Positions 51,594 through 60,477 of a stretch of 64,000 nt of DNA are shown in pieces. The DNA comes from Ottowia flava (GTDB lineage Bacteria > Pseudomonadota > Gammaproteobacteria > Burkholderiales > Burkholderiaceae_C). The position numbers were made by a program, and so were the translations under genes. Numbering within the stretch: position 1 is the stretch's first letter; every line of letters begins with the position of its first letter. The stretch is from assembly GCF_042680565.1 (NCBI RefSeq), contig NZ_JBHUEJ010000019.1, positions 248,001-312,000 of the forward strand, in the 5' to 3' direction. Below the pieces are notes generated by a model, which was not told the DNA's origin, made no database searches, and saw nothing but the letters and a program-made list of their open reading frames with translations.

Positions 51594-51975
51594 ATGCCAA
51601 ACCCCTACCCGCGTCGTGCTGGTGCGCGCCTCGCTGCCACGTGGTGGCGGGTCGCACCCTTGGCGCTGACCTTAGCCGCCTGCGGGGGGTGACGGGCAGG
51701 ACGCCCCGCCGCCGCAAGCCTGCGCCGAGACCGGGCCATACGCGTGTCAATCAGGCGAAACCGAGCCGCTTTACGGCTTTCAATGGGCGCTGCGCTACGC
51801 TGGCAACTACTTCACGGCCCATTCAGACGCCGGCGCCTATGGCGGCGGGAGCGCGCAGTCCACCTGGCTCTGGCTGCAAGGCAACACACGCCGGGCGCGG
51901 CGTGCCAAGGTGGCGTTGCCGTGACGCTTGCGCATCACGGCCTCCAACTCAGCGCGCTATTCGAGCGTCAATTCT
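51594..51975 (+). pseudogene. Relic of a secreted S8 (subtilase) lipoprotein protease
   Basis: In the 674-bp gap 51478-52151, ATG 51594 opens a lipoprotein signal peptide (WWRVAPLALTLAACGG, lipobox LAAC) that stops at 51692 just after a run of six G. One frame over, the sequence continues QACAETGPYACQ, then EPLYGFQWALRYAGNYF, resembling the start of S8 serine proteases (EPL-x3-QW-x-L-x-N). A further shift gives GVAVTLAHHGLQLS, where an active protease has the catalytic Asp in DDG. The rest of the protease is missing. Two or more frameshifts and the lost Asp show it is dead. Nothing else is recognised in this gap. Confidence 0.5.
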
Positions 51976-52151
51976 GTTCTTTGCACGCCCTGATATCTGG
52001 CGTCAATGCATTCGATTTCAAGGATTCAGTGGACTAGCGAGGTGCAAGCCTATATTCCTTCGTGATGTACCCCCGAACACAACTCGTTTGGCTGTGGCGC
52101 GATAACATACCGCCGCGGCGTTGGGCACTGTGCCGTAGTTGGCGCAGAGCA

Positions 52152-53408
52152 TCAGCTCGATCCATCGGCAACCTGTAGGTCGAAAGCCTCTTGGTCGACG
52201 AAACGCCCCTCGCTGCGCAGAATGGGCAGCAATACGTTGTCAGCATAAGGACAGCCGGTGTGGCCGGGATCCGTTTGTTTGGCCTTGGCTGCCCATTCGG
52301 GGAAGTGGCCTGCACCAGCCTCAAGCAGCCTCACCAATTGCCCGTAGCCGGTGCGCCAAGCGCCGAGTTGGGGAAATACCTCGCGCAGAGTCGCCAGAAT
52401 CTGCATGCCCGAATGGTCGAGGTCGCCAAAGAAGGACATCGGCACTACTGGCGGGTCATCGCGCCCGCCTTCCCCTGACTGGAATAACCACGCCTCGATT
52501 TGGTGCCGCGCAATTGGGGGCGCCGAGGTGCGCAGGTACAGACGACAACCGGCACGTGAACGCAATCTGCGACCGCTGCCCCGGAAACCCGCTGCATAGA
52601 CCAACAGGCTATTCGCCCAGGCGGAGGCACGTGTGTCGGCCATGTGCTCGAAGGTCACCAGGTTCTCGATGAACAGCACGTCCTGGAAGGCTCTGCCACC
52701 GTCATTGGTGCCGCCAGTTGGACTCCAATGCGGCGGAGCCAGCAACAACTGGATCGGCGCCTCTGCGAACTGGCTCGACGTCGCGCCCAGCAGCCTCAGC
52801 AGTTCCTCGCGGTGGTCCAGCACCTTGGAGCGGCCCTGGAAGGCGCGTGCAGAGGCTTCGCGCAGGGCCATCGCTTGGCCCGATTGGCACAACGTGGTCA
52901 AGATGGCGAGGCTGCGGGTGGCCTCCTCCACCGGCAGTCCTTCCATAGGGATCAATGGGCTGCGGGCCAGGTGGTCCAGCACGGCGGCCGGATCGGCAGG
53001 TGCTTCCATCGGATTCGCCGTCCAGTGTGCGGCCAAGTGCGCTCGCCATTGCTGCCGCCAGCGTTGGGCCTGCGGGGTGTACCGGGCCCACGCCGCCAGA
53101 GCGCCGAAATCGCACAGCTCCAGCCGGGGTCTGCGGTCGCTGAAGCTGGCGAATGCGCGGGGCGCTTCCAACAGCAAGGCGACCCAGCCCGTGGCGCACA
53201 GGTCATCGAGTTGCATGCGGAGCAACAGGATCTGGTCAGCATCCACGGCATCGTGCAACTCGGGTGCAGCCTTGCGATCCAGCGGCAGGCGCACCGGCCC
53301 CTCGGCTGTGCTGCGCTCAGCCTTGGCGAGCAGCAACCGGGCCAGCCGCAGCAGGAAGGGATGTGGCTGAGGCGGATTGGACAGCGAGGACGATTCGGAC
53401 GTGTCCAT
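52152..53408 (-). CDS. jetD: Wadjet defence protein JetD (toprim nuclease)
   Basis: JetD is the plasmid-cutting nuclease of the Wadjet system. This 418-residue protein has a helical N-terminal half and a C-terminal DUF2220-like toprim domain with the signature SFFGDLDHSGMQIL near residues 320-335, where the acidic DLD residues bind metal. Other family features are the WSPTGGTNDGGRAFQDVLFIENLVTF region (outlined by RAFQDVLFIENL) near 240 and YADNVLLPIL near 390. Its ATG lies two bases after the jetC stop. It is the last gene of the operon. The match is to domain pattern only; the N-terminal DUF3322 assignment is not certain from sequence. Confidence 0.85.
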   Translation of the reverse strand: MDTSESSSLSNPPQPHPFLLRLARLLLAKAERSTAEGPVRLPLDRKAAPELHDAVDADQILLLRMQLDDLCATGWVALLLEAPRAFASFSDRRPRLELCDFGALAAWARYTPQAQRWRQQWRAHLAAHWTANPMEAPADPAAVLDHLARSPLIPMEGLPVEEATRSLAILTTLCQSGQAMALREASARAFQGRSKVLDHREELLRLLGATSSQFAEAPIQLLLAPPHWSPTGGTNDGGRAFQDVLFIENLVTFEHMADTRASAWANSLLVYAAGFRGSGRRLRSRAGCRLYLRTSAPPIARHQIEAWLFQSGEGGRDDPPVVPMSFFGDLDHSGMQILATLREVFPQLGAWRTGYGQLVRLLEAGAGHFPEWAAKAKQTDPGHTGCPYADNVLLPILRSEGRFVDQEAFDLQVADGSS

Positions 53409-53410
53409 GG

Positions 53411-56400
53411 TCAGGGCGAGGGCCTGCGTTCATCCAGGCTTGCGCGGGCATCTTCGGCCGGCAGACCTGGGGGCTCTTCTTGGGCCTGTTGAGCGATCCA
53501 CTGGACGCGCGCCGCCTGGCGGGCCTGTTCGGCATGTGCGCTCCACAACCGGGCCAGGGCCGGACGGTTGAGTGTTTTCTCCTGCGCGTCGCTGATGAAG
53601 AGCTCTTGACCATCGCGTCGAGCGATCACCTTCGAGAAAGTGAACTCCTTGTCGAACTCGGGCTTGACCGCGCCAGATTTGGACGTGGGCATGGCCACGA
53701 TGAGTTGCAGACCCAGTGTCTGCGACAGGAACTGCAGCACGTTGCGCGAGCGCGTTTCGTCCATCTTGGAGAAAGCCTCATCGCTGAGCATCAGCCGCAG
53801 GGCGGGCGCCTCGCGGCGGTCGCGGCCGAAGTGCCCGAGCGCATGGGCCAGCACGGCTGAGCGCACCACGTAAAAAGGCGTTTCCAGCTCGCCGCCCGAA
53901 CCCGTGCCCCAGGTGGACAGCCGCGTGGTACCCACCGGGCTAGTGCGCAGGATGTCGTAGCGCCGGTAGTTGCGGTAGTCCGCCAGTTCGCGCAGCGCGC
54001 GTTCGCTGGCGCCCTGATCGTTGGCCAGCAGCAGGCGGCGAATCTCTTCCGCGGTGGCGCGCTGTTCGTCGCTGAGTCGCGGCGAGGTGAAGATGGAGCC
54101 GCGGTCATGCTCCAGTCCTTCGACCGCGCTTTCCACCGCCTCGAAGAAATCCTGCACTTTCTGCATGCGCGGCACCCAGTCCCATTCCAGCCTGAAGGTG
54201 TCGCTGCCGAAGCGGATGTCTTGCAGGTGGCGGTTGAGCCGCTGCAGCGTCAGCGCGCCCTGCTTGACATCGTCGCGCACCTTGAAGCAGAAGCTGCTGG
54301 TGAAGACGTGGTTGAACTGGCCTTCGGCGTCGCGCAGGGCGCGCGCGTTGTCCGCCAGGCCGATGGCGCGCTGGCGCTGGGCCTGCTCGGCAATGGCGGT
54401 GCGGGTGCGTTCGACCAAAGGAAGCAGCTCTTCGAGTCGATCGACATTGCGGGGCGGGTCGATCCAGACGAAGCGCTCGCTGTCGTCGCGCGCCCCCGAC
54501 AAGTAAGTGCCCACGGCCTGGGCCAGTTCGCGCAGTGTGCGGGGAAGGCCTTCTCGCAAGCTCTGCACGCGGTGGCGCAGCGCGTCCAGACTGGTTTCTG
54601 GCTTGGCCGCCAGTGTCTGGGCTTCGTCCAGCAATTGAGGCTCTGTAGCCAGGGTGGGGCCAGCACCCGCGAAGCGCGAGGCCCAGACTGTGGCGTTGGC
54701 GCAAGCGATGTCGAGATCAGGCAGGCGGGCCTCCAAATCGACCTCACGCCTGTGCAAGCCTCCCAAGGCCAGTTTCGTTGCGCCCATCTGCTCTTTTTCA
54801 TCGCTGTGCTGCGCCCGCACGCCATTGATGCGCCCATTGAGGTTTTTCTGCTCGGCCAGTAGCGCATCGATAGCCGACAAGTCCAGCGCCTGAAGTGCCT
54901 GTTCAGCATTGGCATGCTGGGACTGGCTTTCCAACACGGCGAGCAGCAAGGGAGTCAGCGGCGTGAACACGGGGCCATTGAACATGCGGGTGATCGCGAG
55001 CAGCGACTGGCGTAGCGCCTGCAGTGCACTCGTCTCTTTTGCCAGGCGTTTGAGTTCGTCCTCACACCATTGCCGGCGTCGCTGGCGCGCGCCTTCACCG
55101 AAAGCCAGCTCGCCATCGGGTGCGTGGCAGGAGAACATACCGTAGCCCCGGCTGCCCAGACCTTCCTCCATCAGCCCCTGTGGGGTGCGCGCCAACTCTT
55201 CTTCGGTGTCCACCTTGCGCACGCGGCCATACTGCGCCATCAGGAAGGCATGACCCACAGGGTGCTGGCAGATCAGTTCGTGCAGCACGGCCCGGGCCTC
55301 CAACTGGCGGCCTTCGGTGTCTTCCATTGCCTTGCGGCCCTGTACGACCTTGGGCGAGCGCACGCGGTAGTGCTGCTTGACCAGCCGTGCGCAACGCGCC
55401 TCCATGCCCGCTTCAACGATGATGGCGAAGCGGTCGCCGCCCATATAGCCTTCGATGGCGTTTTGCCAGCGGGTGCCAGGGCGCGGCTCTACCAATTGCG
55501 CCAGCAGGTGGGGGTGGGCTGAAGGAAGCTCACGCTCGATCAGTGCCACCGCATCATGTGCATCCTTCGGGCCTTGCGCTCGGCCGGACTGCAAGCGGCG
55601 CAGTTCGGCATCGCGCTGTTCGGTGCCGTCCTTCAAATGGTTCAACTGCACGCCCACGTCGGTCAAGGCCTGCAGCACCGCGCCTTGCACCGAGGCCTCG
55701 CCGTCGTGGAGGCCCTGGCGCAGGCTGGCCAGTTGCGTATCAAAGGCTTCCAGCTCGAAGGCGGGCAGCACCACGTCCAGCAGCGCATCGCGCGCATAGG
55801 CCTGGGCCAGGGCCGGCCAGGGTTTGAGAACTTGGTGCGCGGCGGGGCGCAAGGCTTGTACGGCCGCAGCCAGCTCCGGGACGGCAGACAGGTCCAGCGC
55901 CAGCAGTTGTTTGAGCTGCGCGGCCATGCCGGCGATGCCGCGTGCGGCCTCCTGCACGTGGCTCCAGTGCAGGCGGAACTGGTCTGCCTGCAGCCGGATC
56001 TGATTTTCCAGTGCCTGCTTCTCGCGTGCCACGTCGCTGTCGTCAAGGCGCTTGTCCACCCCGCGCAATTGTTCGCGCAACTGGGTCTCCTGCGCTTCGA
56101 GTGAGGCAAGCTTCTCCTGCAGCTGTACCTGCTTCCTGTCCTGCGCGGCGATCTGGCGCTGCACTGAGGCTAGTTCATCCTGTGCCTCGCTGCGTGTGCG
56201 CAAGGCATGTGCGATGGTGGTGGTGACGAACCGCCGTGCCTCATCAATGACCTGGTCCGCGCTGCCCTGGGCGGTGTTGAGCCGCTCCAGATTCAACGCC
56301 AGGCGCTCAGCCTCCAGCTTGAGGCTGGCGATGGAGCGCATCAGCTCGCGCATCTTGTCGAGGTCTTTGCTGAAATCGTGCGGTTCCAGGATCTCGTCGC

Positions 56401-57115
56401 GCACCAGGTCGTTGACATTGCCCAGTTCCTTGTAGGCCATGGCCTTGACAAGCGACTTGGCCGCGCGCGTGGCATCGTGTTCGCCCACCGCTGTCTTGCC
56501 CATCAGCGCGCCATAGAGATGTTGCAGGTAGCCGCCCTTGTCGGGAAAACGCTGCACCACCGCGGCAGCTTTATCGGCATGGGCCTGCAGGCAGTGCTGG
56601 AGTTGCACGTACAGCTCCTTCAGCGGCAATGGCGAAGCGATGAGTGCCCCGCCCGCCCGGCGTGCCAGATGGTCCAGCGACAGCGACCGGCGCACGATGA
56701 AGAACTGGGGTGTGCCCTGGAGGACGGCGCGCCGGCCGTCCTCGAAAGCCTCCACGCCTACCAATGCGGTGAAAGGCTCGACCTGTTCGCCTGCCTGTTC
56801 GGAAGCTTCGAAAACGATGCCGGCGTAGCTGGTCGAGCGGGTGCGCAAGAACACACCATCGGCTTGCTGCCCAAGGGCATAGGCGGCCAGCGTGCGCGGC
56901 TCCTTGCCGCCACGCCGACTCTGCGTGGATTCGTCCTGGCCGATGTTGAACTGCACCACATGCTGGTGCGCTGCCGTCAGCACGGTCTGGATGGCGTCGA
57001 GCAGCGTGGACTTGCCCGACCCCGACTCACCCGTCAGCAACACGGCGTCAGCGAAGGGCCATTCGCGGTCTTCCAGCGAACCCCAGTGCCACGTAAGCAG
57101 CTTGGCGATCTTCAT
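53411..57115 (-). CDS. jetC: Wadjet defence protein JetC (SMC-like ATPase)
   Basis: JetC is the MukB/SMC-like motor that extrudes plasmid DNA in the Wadjet complex. This is a 1234-residue protein. Walker A is GESGSGKST at 29-37, the ABC signature GTGSGGELETP lies near 1066, and Walker B LRLMLSDEAFSKMDE is near 1108. Between them two long coiled-coil arms (about 240-400 and 660-900) flank a hinge region, with runs such as QLQEKLASLEAQETQLREQL broken here as QLQEKLASLEAQ and ETQLREQL. MKIAKLLTWHWGSL is the usual start. It overlaps jetB by four bases (ATGA) and is followed by jetD after two bases. Confidence 0.9.
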   Translation of the reverse strand: MKIAKLLTWHWGSLEDREWPFADAVLLTGESGSGKSTLLDAIQTVLTAAHQHVVQFNIGQDESTQSRRGGKEPRTLAAYALGQQADGVFLRTRSTSYAGIVFEASEQAGEQVEPFTALVGVEAFEDGRRAVLQGTPQFFIVRRSLSLDHLARRAGGALIASPLPLKELYVQLQHCLQAHADKAAAVVQRFPDKGGYLQHLYGALMGKTAVGEHDATRAAKSLVKAMAYKELGNVNDLVRDEILEPHDFSKDLDKMRELMRSIASLKLEAERLALNLERLNTAQGSADQVIDEARRFVTTTIAHALRTRSEAQDELASVQRQIAAQDRKQVQLQEKLASLEAQETQLREQLRGVDKRLDDSDVAREKQALENQIRLQADQFRLHWSHVQEAARGIAGMAAQLKQLLALDLSAVPELAAAVQALRPAAHQVLKPWPALAQAYARDALLDVVLPAFELEAFDTQLASLRQGLHDGEASVQGAVLQALTDVGVQLNHLKDGTEQRDAELRRLQSGRAQGPKDAHDAVALIERELPSAHPHLLAQLVEPRPGTRWQNAIEGYMGGDRFAIIVEAGMEARCARLVKQHYRVRSPKVVQGRKAMEDTEGRQLEARAVLHELICQHPVGHAFLMAQYGRVRKVDTEEELARTPQGLMEEGLGSRGYGMFSCHAPDGELAFGEGARQRRRQWCEDELKRLAKETSALQALRQSLLAITRMFNGPVFTPLTPLLLAVLESQSQHANAEQALQALDLSAIDALLAEQKNLNGRINGVRAQHSDEKEQMGATKLALGGLHRREVDLEARLPDLDIACANATVWASRFAGAGPTLATEPQLLDEAQTLAAKPETSLDALRHRVQSLREGLPRTLRELAQAVGTYLSGARDDSERFVWIDPPRNVDRLEELLPLVERTRTAIAEQAQRQRAIGLADNARALRDAEGQFNHVFTSSFCFKVRDDVKQGALTLQRLNRHLQDIRFGSDTFRLEWDWVPRMQKVQDFFEAVESAVEGLEHDRGSIFTSPRLSDEQRATAEEIRRLLLANDQGASERALRELADYRNYRRYDILRTSPVGTTRLSTWGTGSGGELETPFYVVRSAVLAHALGHFGRDRREAPALRLMLSDEAFSKMDETRSRNVLQFLSQTLGLQLIVAMPTSKSGAVKPEFDKEFTFSKVIARRDGQELFISDAQEKTLNRPALARLWSAHAEQARQAARVQWIAQQAQEEPPGLPAEDARASLDERRPSP

Positions 57116-57801
57116 GCGCCGTCCGCGGTGGCTGATTTGACGGCGAGCGCAGGGGGAGTCTGGCGCCCCACTATCCGCAAAGCCTCTTCCAGGGCCTCGT
57201 CGCTGACGAAGCTCATCACCGGCCGCAGCACGGCCAAGCCCATCTGCATGTCGCCGGCGTCGTCGCCCTCGACGAAATGCAGCACACGGTGCTTGCGCAG
57301 TTCGCGCAATAGAACCATGCGCTCGCTGGCCGCATTGGGCAGTTTGTGCGCCAACAGCGACACCACCGCTTGTGACAGATCTTCCAGGCTGATAGCCAGG
57401 CGTTCGTCCACCAGTGAGCGACGTCCGGTGAGCGCCTCCGTGTAGAGAAAACGCAGGGCGATCACGGCAGCCACGAAATCACGCGACAGTCGGGCGCGCA
57501 GGCGGCGCACTCCGTCTTCCTCGTCGTCGCCACCGCCTTCGCCGGGTGGGTATAGCCGCAGCAGGCGGGCATCGCTGTCGTGAGCCAGCACGAAGCCGAT
57601 GCAGGCGAACCATTCGCGCAGCAACTGCTCGCATTGGATGGCGTCGTCGTACAGCGCAGCCTCCGGGCGGGAATGCTCGCGCCACACCACACCGCTCGCC
57701 AGCAGCCGCCCGGCTAATTCGGCGAAGCGTGCAGGTTTGACGTTGGCGGCGCCTTCGGTCGCCAGCCTCTGTTCGATGTACTGAGCCACGGATTGCAGCA
57801 T
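57112..57801 (-). CDS. jetB: Wadjet defence protein JetB (DUF4194)
   Basis: JetB is the MukE-like winged-helix subunit that bridges kleisin and SMC in Wadjet. The 229-residue protein shows LQSVAQYIEQRLAT at the start, VWREHSRPEAALYDD, and FVAAVIALRFLYTEALTGR near 115, patterns typical of DUF4194. A GTG at 57831 gives a longer form that overlaps jetA by 23 bp; ATG 57801 is preferred because AGGAGG lies 13 bases upstream and homology begins there. The 3' end overlaps jetC by four bases. Confidence 0.85.
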   Translation of the reverse strand: MLQSVAQYIEQRLATEGAANVKPARFAELAGRLLASGVVWREHSRPEAALYDDAIQCEQLLREWFACIGFVLAHDSDARLLRLYPPGEGGGDDEEDGVRRLRARLSRDFVAAVIALRFLYTEALTGRRSLVDERLAISLEDLSQAVVSLLAHKLPNAASERMVLLRELRKHRVLHFVEGDDAGDMQMGLAVLRPVMSFVSDEALEEALRIVGRQTPPALAVKSATADGA

Positions 57802-57808
57802 GGTGTGT

Positions 57809-59269
57809 TCAATGCCTCCTATCGGCGCCACCGGCCCTGCTGGACGTCACGTCCATCCCATCCTGCAGTTCGACGCGCAACTCGTAGTCGTCGGCTTGGA
57901 AGTAGGTATTGCTTACCTGTCCTGTCATCTTGCGCGCCTGTATCAGGCGACGCCCTTCGGCAGTACGCGCCGCTCCCACGGCATGCAGCACGCGCACTGC
58001 GTCCTCAGCGGAGTCCACCGGCAATGCCGCCAGCGTGATGGGGCCGCCCTGCAGGTGGGGTAAGAGGCCTTGCAGAACCTGCTGATCGCTGAAGGCGAAA
58101 GCCTCTGCTTCAGCTCGGCGCAGCAGGGCATTCAAGCGGCTGGTTTCGTCCACGACCAACGGTGCCTGCGCTACAGCTTCAGATTCGCGATCGCGCACCG
58201 TCCAACGCAGCACACCGCCGGGAAGACGGATCTCGGCGGTGGCCAGGCGCCGGGCCAAAGCGTCGAGCAGTCCTTCGCGGGCGTGCTCTGGCTGCTCCTT
58301 CAGCCAGGCCATGGTGCGGCCTAGCGGGGACTCGGCACCATAGTCCAGGGACAGCGCCTGCCGCAGCAGGCTGGTGAATCGGCGCACATAGTTGTTCATC
58401 TCCGAGCGCAGCATGGGCAGCTTTAGGCTGCAGGCAGCATCGACCATGCTCCCGATGCGATCAGCGAGCCACAGCATGGGGCTGCGGCCTTGCGCCGTCT
58501 GCTCCAGCCACGGTGCGCGCTGCAGCAGGTGGGCGTCTAAGCCGGCGCGTTGATCGCCGTCGAGCGCGCGCACATCTTCCAATACTTCGTTGATCTGGCC
58601 GCGATGGCGCTCGGCCGAGTCCGCCACCAGGCGCACCGCGTACTCGCGTGCGAAGCGCTTCTCAATAAAATCATTGAACTCATTCCAGGCCACCTGCTGC
58701 GCCAGGGCCTCGCGCGTCAGACTCTGGATCAAGTGGCGGAAGTATTCGATGTCGTCCTGCAGGTCCTGCACGACGCGGCTGGCGAATTCGTGGGCGTCCA
58801 GCAGTTCGTCGGCATCCCGGGTGGCGATGAAGGCCACCAGCGCCTTGCGGGCCGAGCGCATATTGCGCTGGCGGGTCTTGGCGCGGGAGTCGTCGAGGTT
58901 GGCGAAGGTTTCGCTGAAGGCCTTGCCTGCGCGACTGAGCTTGAGGGTGGGCCGCAGGTCAATGGGGTCGCGGTAGTCCTCCAGCCAGCCATGGTCCTTG
59001 AGCTTGCGCAGCAGGTCGCTGGCGTAGGTACGCTCTTCCTCGGCGCGCACAGTCTGCCCGGCCTCAAAGGCCAAGCCGCGCAGCTCGGGGCTGGCTAGTA
59101 CTTGCTGGATCGCCTCCATTACCAACTCGCGAGTCAGAACCTCGGCATAGTCAGCGTTGGCTCCGTGCACTCGTTCGTGCAATGCGCGGAGTACGGCGGC
59201 ACACAGCTCTCGATTGTCATGCGTAAGGGGGCGGAAGAAGTGCTCACGCGGTGGGGCAAAGAACGTCAT
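57809..59269 (-). CDS. jetA: Wadjet defence protein JetA (kleisin-like, DUF3375)
   Basis: JetA is the MukF-like kleisin of Wadjet. This 486-residue protein has an N-terminal winged-helix domain (TRELVMEAIQQVLA, LRKLKDHGWLEDYRD, FANLDDSRAKTRQRNMRSA) and a long helical middle (DDIEYFRHLIQSL). The C-terminal segment (YFQADDYELRVELQDGMD) would contact the SMC head. These features fit DUF3375. It is first in the operon. A 6-bp inverted repeat, CAGTCA-CTGA-TGACTG, lies 21-36 bases upstream of the ATG. yicC is the next gene upstream on the same strand, 186 bp away. Confidence 0.87.
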   Translation of the reverse strand: MTFFAPPREHFFRPLTHDNRELCAAVLRALHERVHGANADYAEVLTRELVMEAIQQVLASPELRGLAFEAGQTVRAEEERTYASDLLRKLKDHGWLEDYRDPIDLRPTLKLSRAGKAFSETFANLDDSRAKTRQRNMRSARKALVAFIATRDADELLDAHEFASRVVQDLQDDIEYFRHLIQSLTREALAQQVAWNEFNDFIEKRFAREYAVRLVADSAERHRGQINEVLEDVRALDGDQRAGLDAHLLQRAPWLEQTAQGRSPMLWLADRIGSMVDAACSLKLPMLRSEMNNYVRRFTSLLRQALSLDYGAESPLGRTMAWLKEQPEHAREGLLDALARRLATAEIRLPGGVLRWTVRDRESEAVAQAPLVVDETSRLNALLRRAEAEAFAFSDQQVLQGLLPHLQGGPITLAALPVDSAEDAVRVLHAVGAARTAEGRRLIQARKMTGQVSNTYFQADDYELRVELQDGMDVTSSRAGGADRRH

Positions 59270-59289
59270 GTCGCCGAATAAATAGAGGC

Positions 59290-59305
59290 AGTCACTGATG
59301 ACTGG
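59290..59305. promoter_or_regulatory. Inverted repeat upstream of jetA, candidate operator
   Basis: CAGTCA and TGACTG are perfect inverted arms around CTGA, 21-36 bases before the jetA ATG. It could bind a dimeric repressor or form a short mRNA hairpin. The rest of 59270-59455 shows no gene. Confidence 0.4.
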
Positions 59306-59455
59306 AGTGCATCAGACGAATCGTTGCGCTCGATGCTCTTTGCGCCGCGAATCAGCCTCGGGAGAGGTTGTGTGTGTCAGTAGCCTCGTAGGTCGTGATG
59401 CTTCAGAGCTGCGTTGAACGTGGCGCCCTTGTAGAGGGTGCGCTGTCGAGAAATC

Positions 59456-60376
59456 TCACTCGATGTTCTGCACCTGCTCGCGCATCTGCTCGATCAACAC
59501 CTTCATGTCGACCGAGATGCGCCTCATCTCCAGCGCGGCGGATTTGGAGCCGAGCGTGTTCGCCTCGCGGTGCAGTTCTTGAATCAAAAAGTCCAGCCGC
59601 TTGCCGATGTCGCCGCCTTTTTTCAGCACGCTTTCGATCTCGTCCAGGTGCGCGGCCAGGCGGCCGAGCTCTTCGGCCACGTCGATGCGGATGGCGAAGG
59701 CCGTGGCTTCAGCCAGGGCGCGTTCCTGCCCGGCTTCAGGGGTGACTTTGGCGTCGGCACCGGCCAGGGCTTCGTTCCAGCGCGTCAGAAAGCGCTCTTT
59801 CTGCGCCTGCACGACCTGGGGCACCAGCGGCTGGGCCTCGGCCGCCAGGCGGCGCAGCTCGGTCAGGCGCGCCAGCAGCAGCTCGGTCAGGCGGACGCCT
59901 TCGCGGGCGCGGGCGGCCATGAAGTCGGTCAGCACCTGCTGGGCCAGCGCCAGCAGGGTGTCACCCAGGCCTTCGGCGGTGTTGGACTGGCCGCCGCCGG
60001 ACAGGCGCAGCACGTCGGCCACGCTCAAGGGACGGACGTCGGGCAGCCAGGCCATGACCTGGTCCTGCAGCGAGGCCATGCGTTGCAGAACACGCGGTGG
60101 TGGGTCGGCCAGAGCGCCTTCGTCACGGCCTTCGACGTAGGCGCGCAACTCGACCTTGCCACGCTTGAGCTGACGCGTCAGCAGCTCGCGCAAGGCCGGT
60201 TCGTGCGCGCGCAACTCGTCGGGCAGGCGAAAGGAGAGGTCCAGAAAGCGGCTGTTGACCGAGCGCAACTCGACCGCGATCCGGGGCGCTGCGCCCTTCC
60301 AGGGCGCGCCTTCGGTAGGGGCGGTGGCCACAGCCTGCTGACCGCTGGCAAAGCCCGTCATACTGTAAACTGACAT
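59456..60376 (-). CDS. yicC: YicC-family endoribonuclease
   Basis: YicC proteins are ribonucleases; E. coli YicC degrades certain small RNAs such as RyhB. This 306-residue protein starts MSVYSMTGFASGQ, followed by VELRSVNSRFLDLSFRLPDELR near 40. The C-terminal DUF1732 half contains ELGRLAAHLDEIESVL and GKRLDFLIQELHREANTLGSKS, the best-conserved family segment. The ATG at 60376 is chosen because homology starts there. It is divergent from the kinase gene. In related genomes gmk commonly follows yicC; here the Wadjet operon does instead. Confidence 0.93.
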   Translation of the reverse strand: MSVYSMTGFASGQQAVATAPTEGAPWKGAAPRIAVELRSVNSRFLDLSFRLPDELRAHEPALRELLTRQLKRGKVELRAYVEGRDEGALADPPPRVLQRMASLQDQVMAWLPDVRPLSVADVLRLSGGGQSNTAEGLGDTLLALAQQVLTDFMAARAREGVRLTELLLARLTELRRLAAEAQPLVPQVVQAQKERFLTRWNEALAGADAKVTPEAGQERALAEATAFAIRIDVAEELGRLAAHLDEIESVLKKGGDIGKRLDFLIQELHREANTLGSKSAALEMRRISVDMKVLIEQMREQVQNIE

Positions 60377-60477
60377 TGTGTAACTTACCGGTGCTACGCG
60401 GCGTGGGTGAGCAGTTCGGCCTTCGCGCCGTGCGCGTTCCCGCAGGCCAGTCATAGACCGGGGCCGCGCCGCAAATT

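Noticed and set aside
51744..52037. Open frame overlapping the S8 protease relic
   Set aside because: It shifts through the relic and has no coherent protein; part of the decayed gene rather than a new one.
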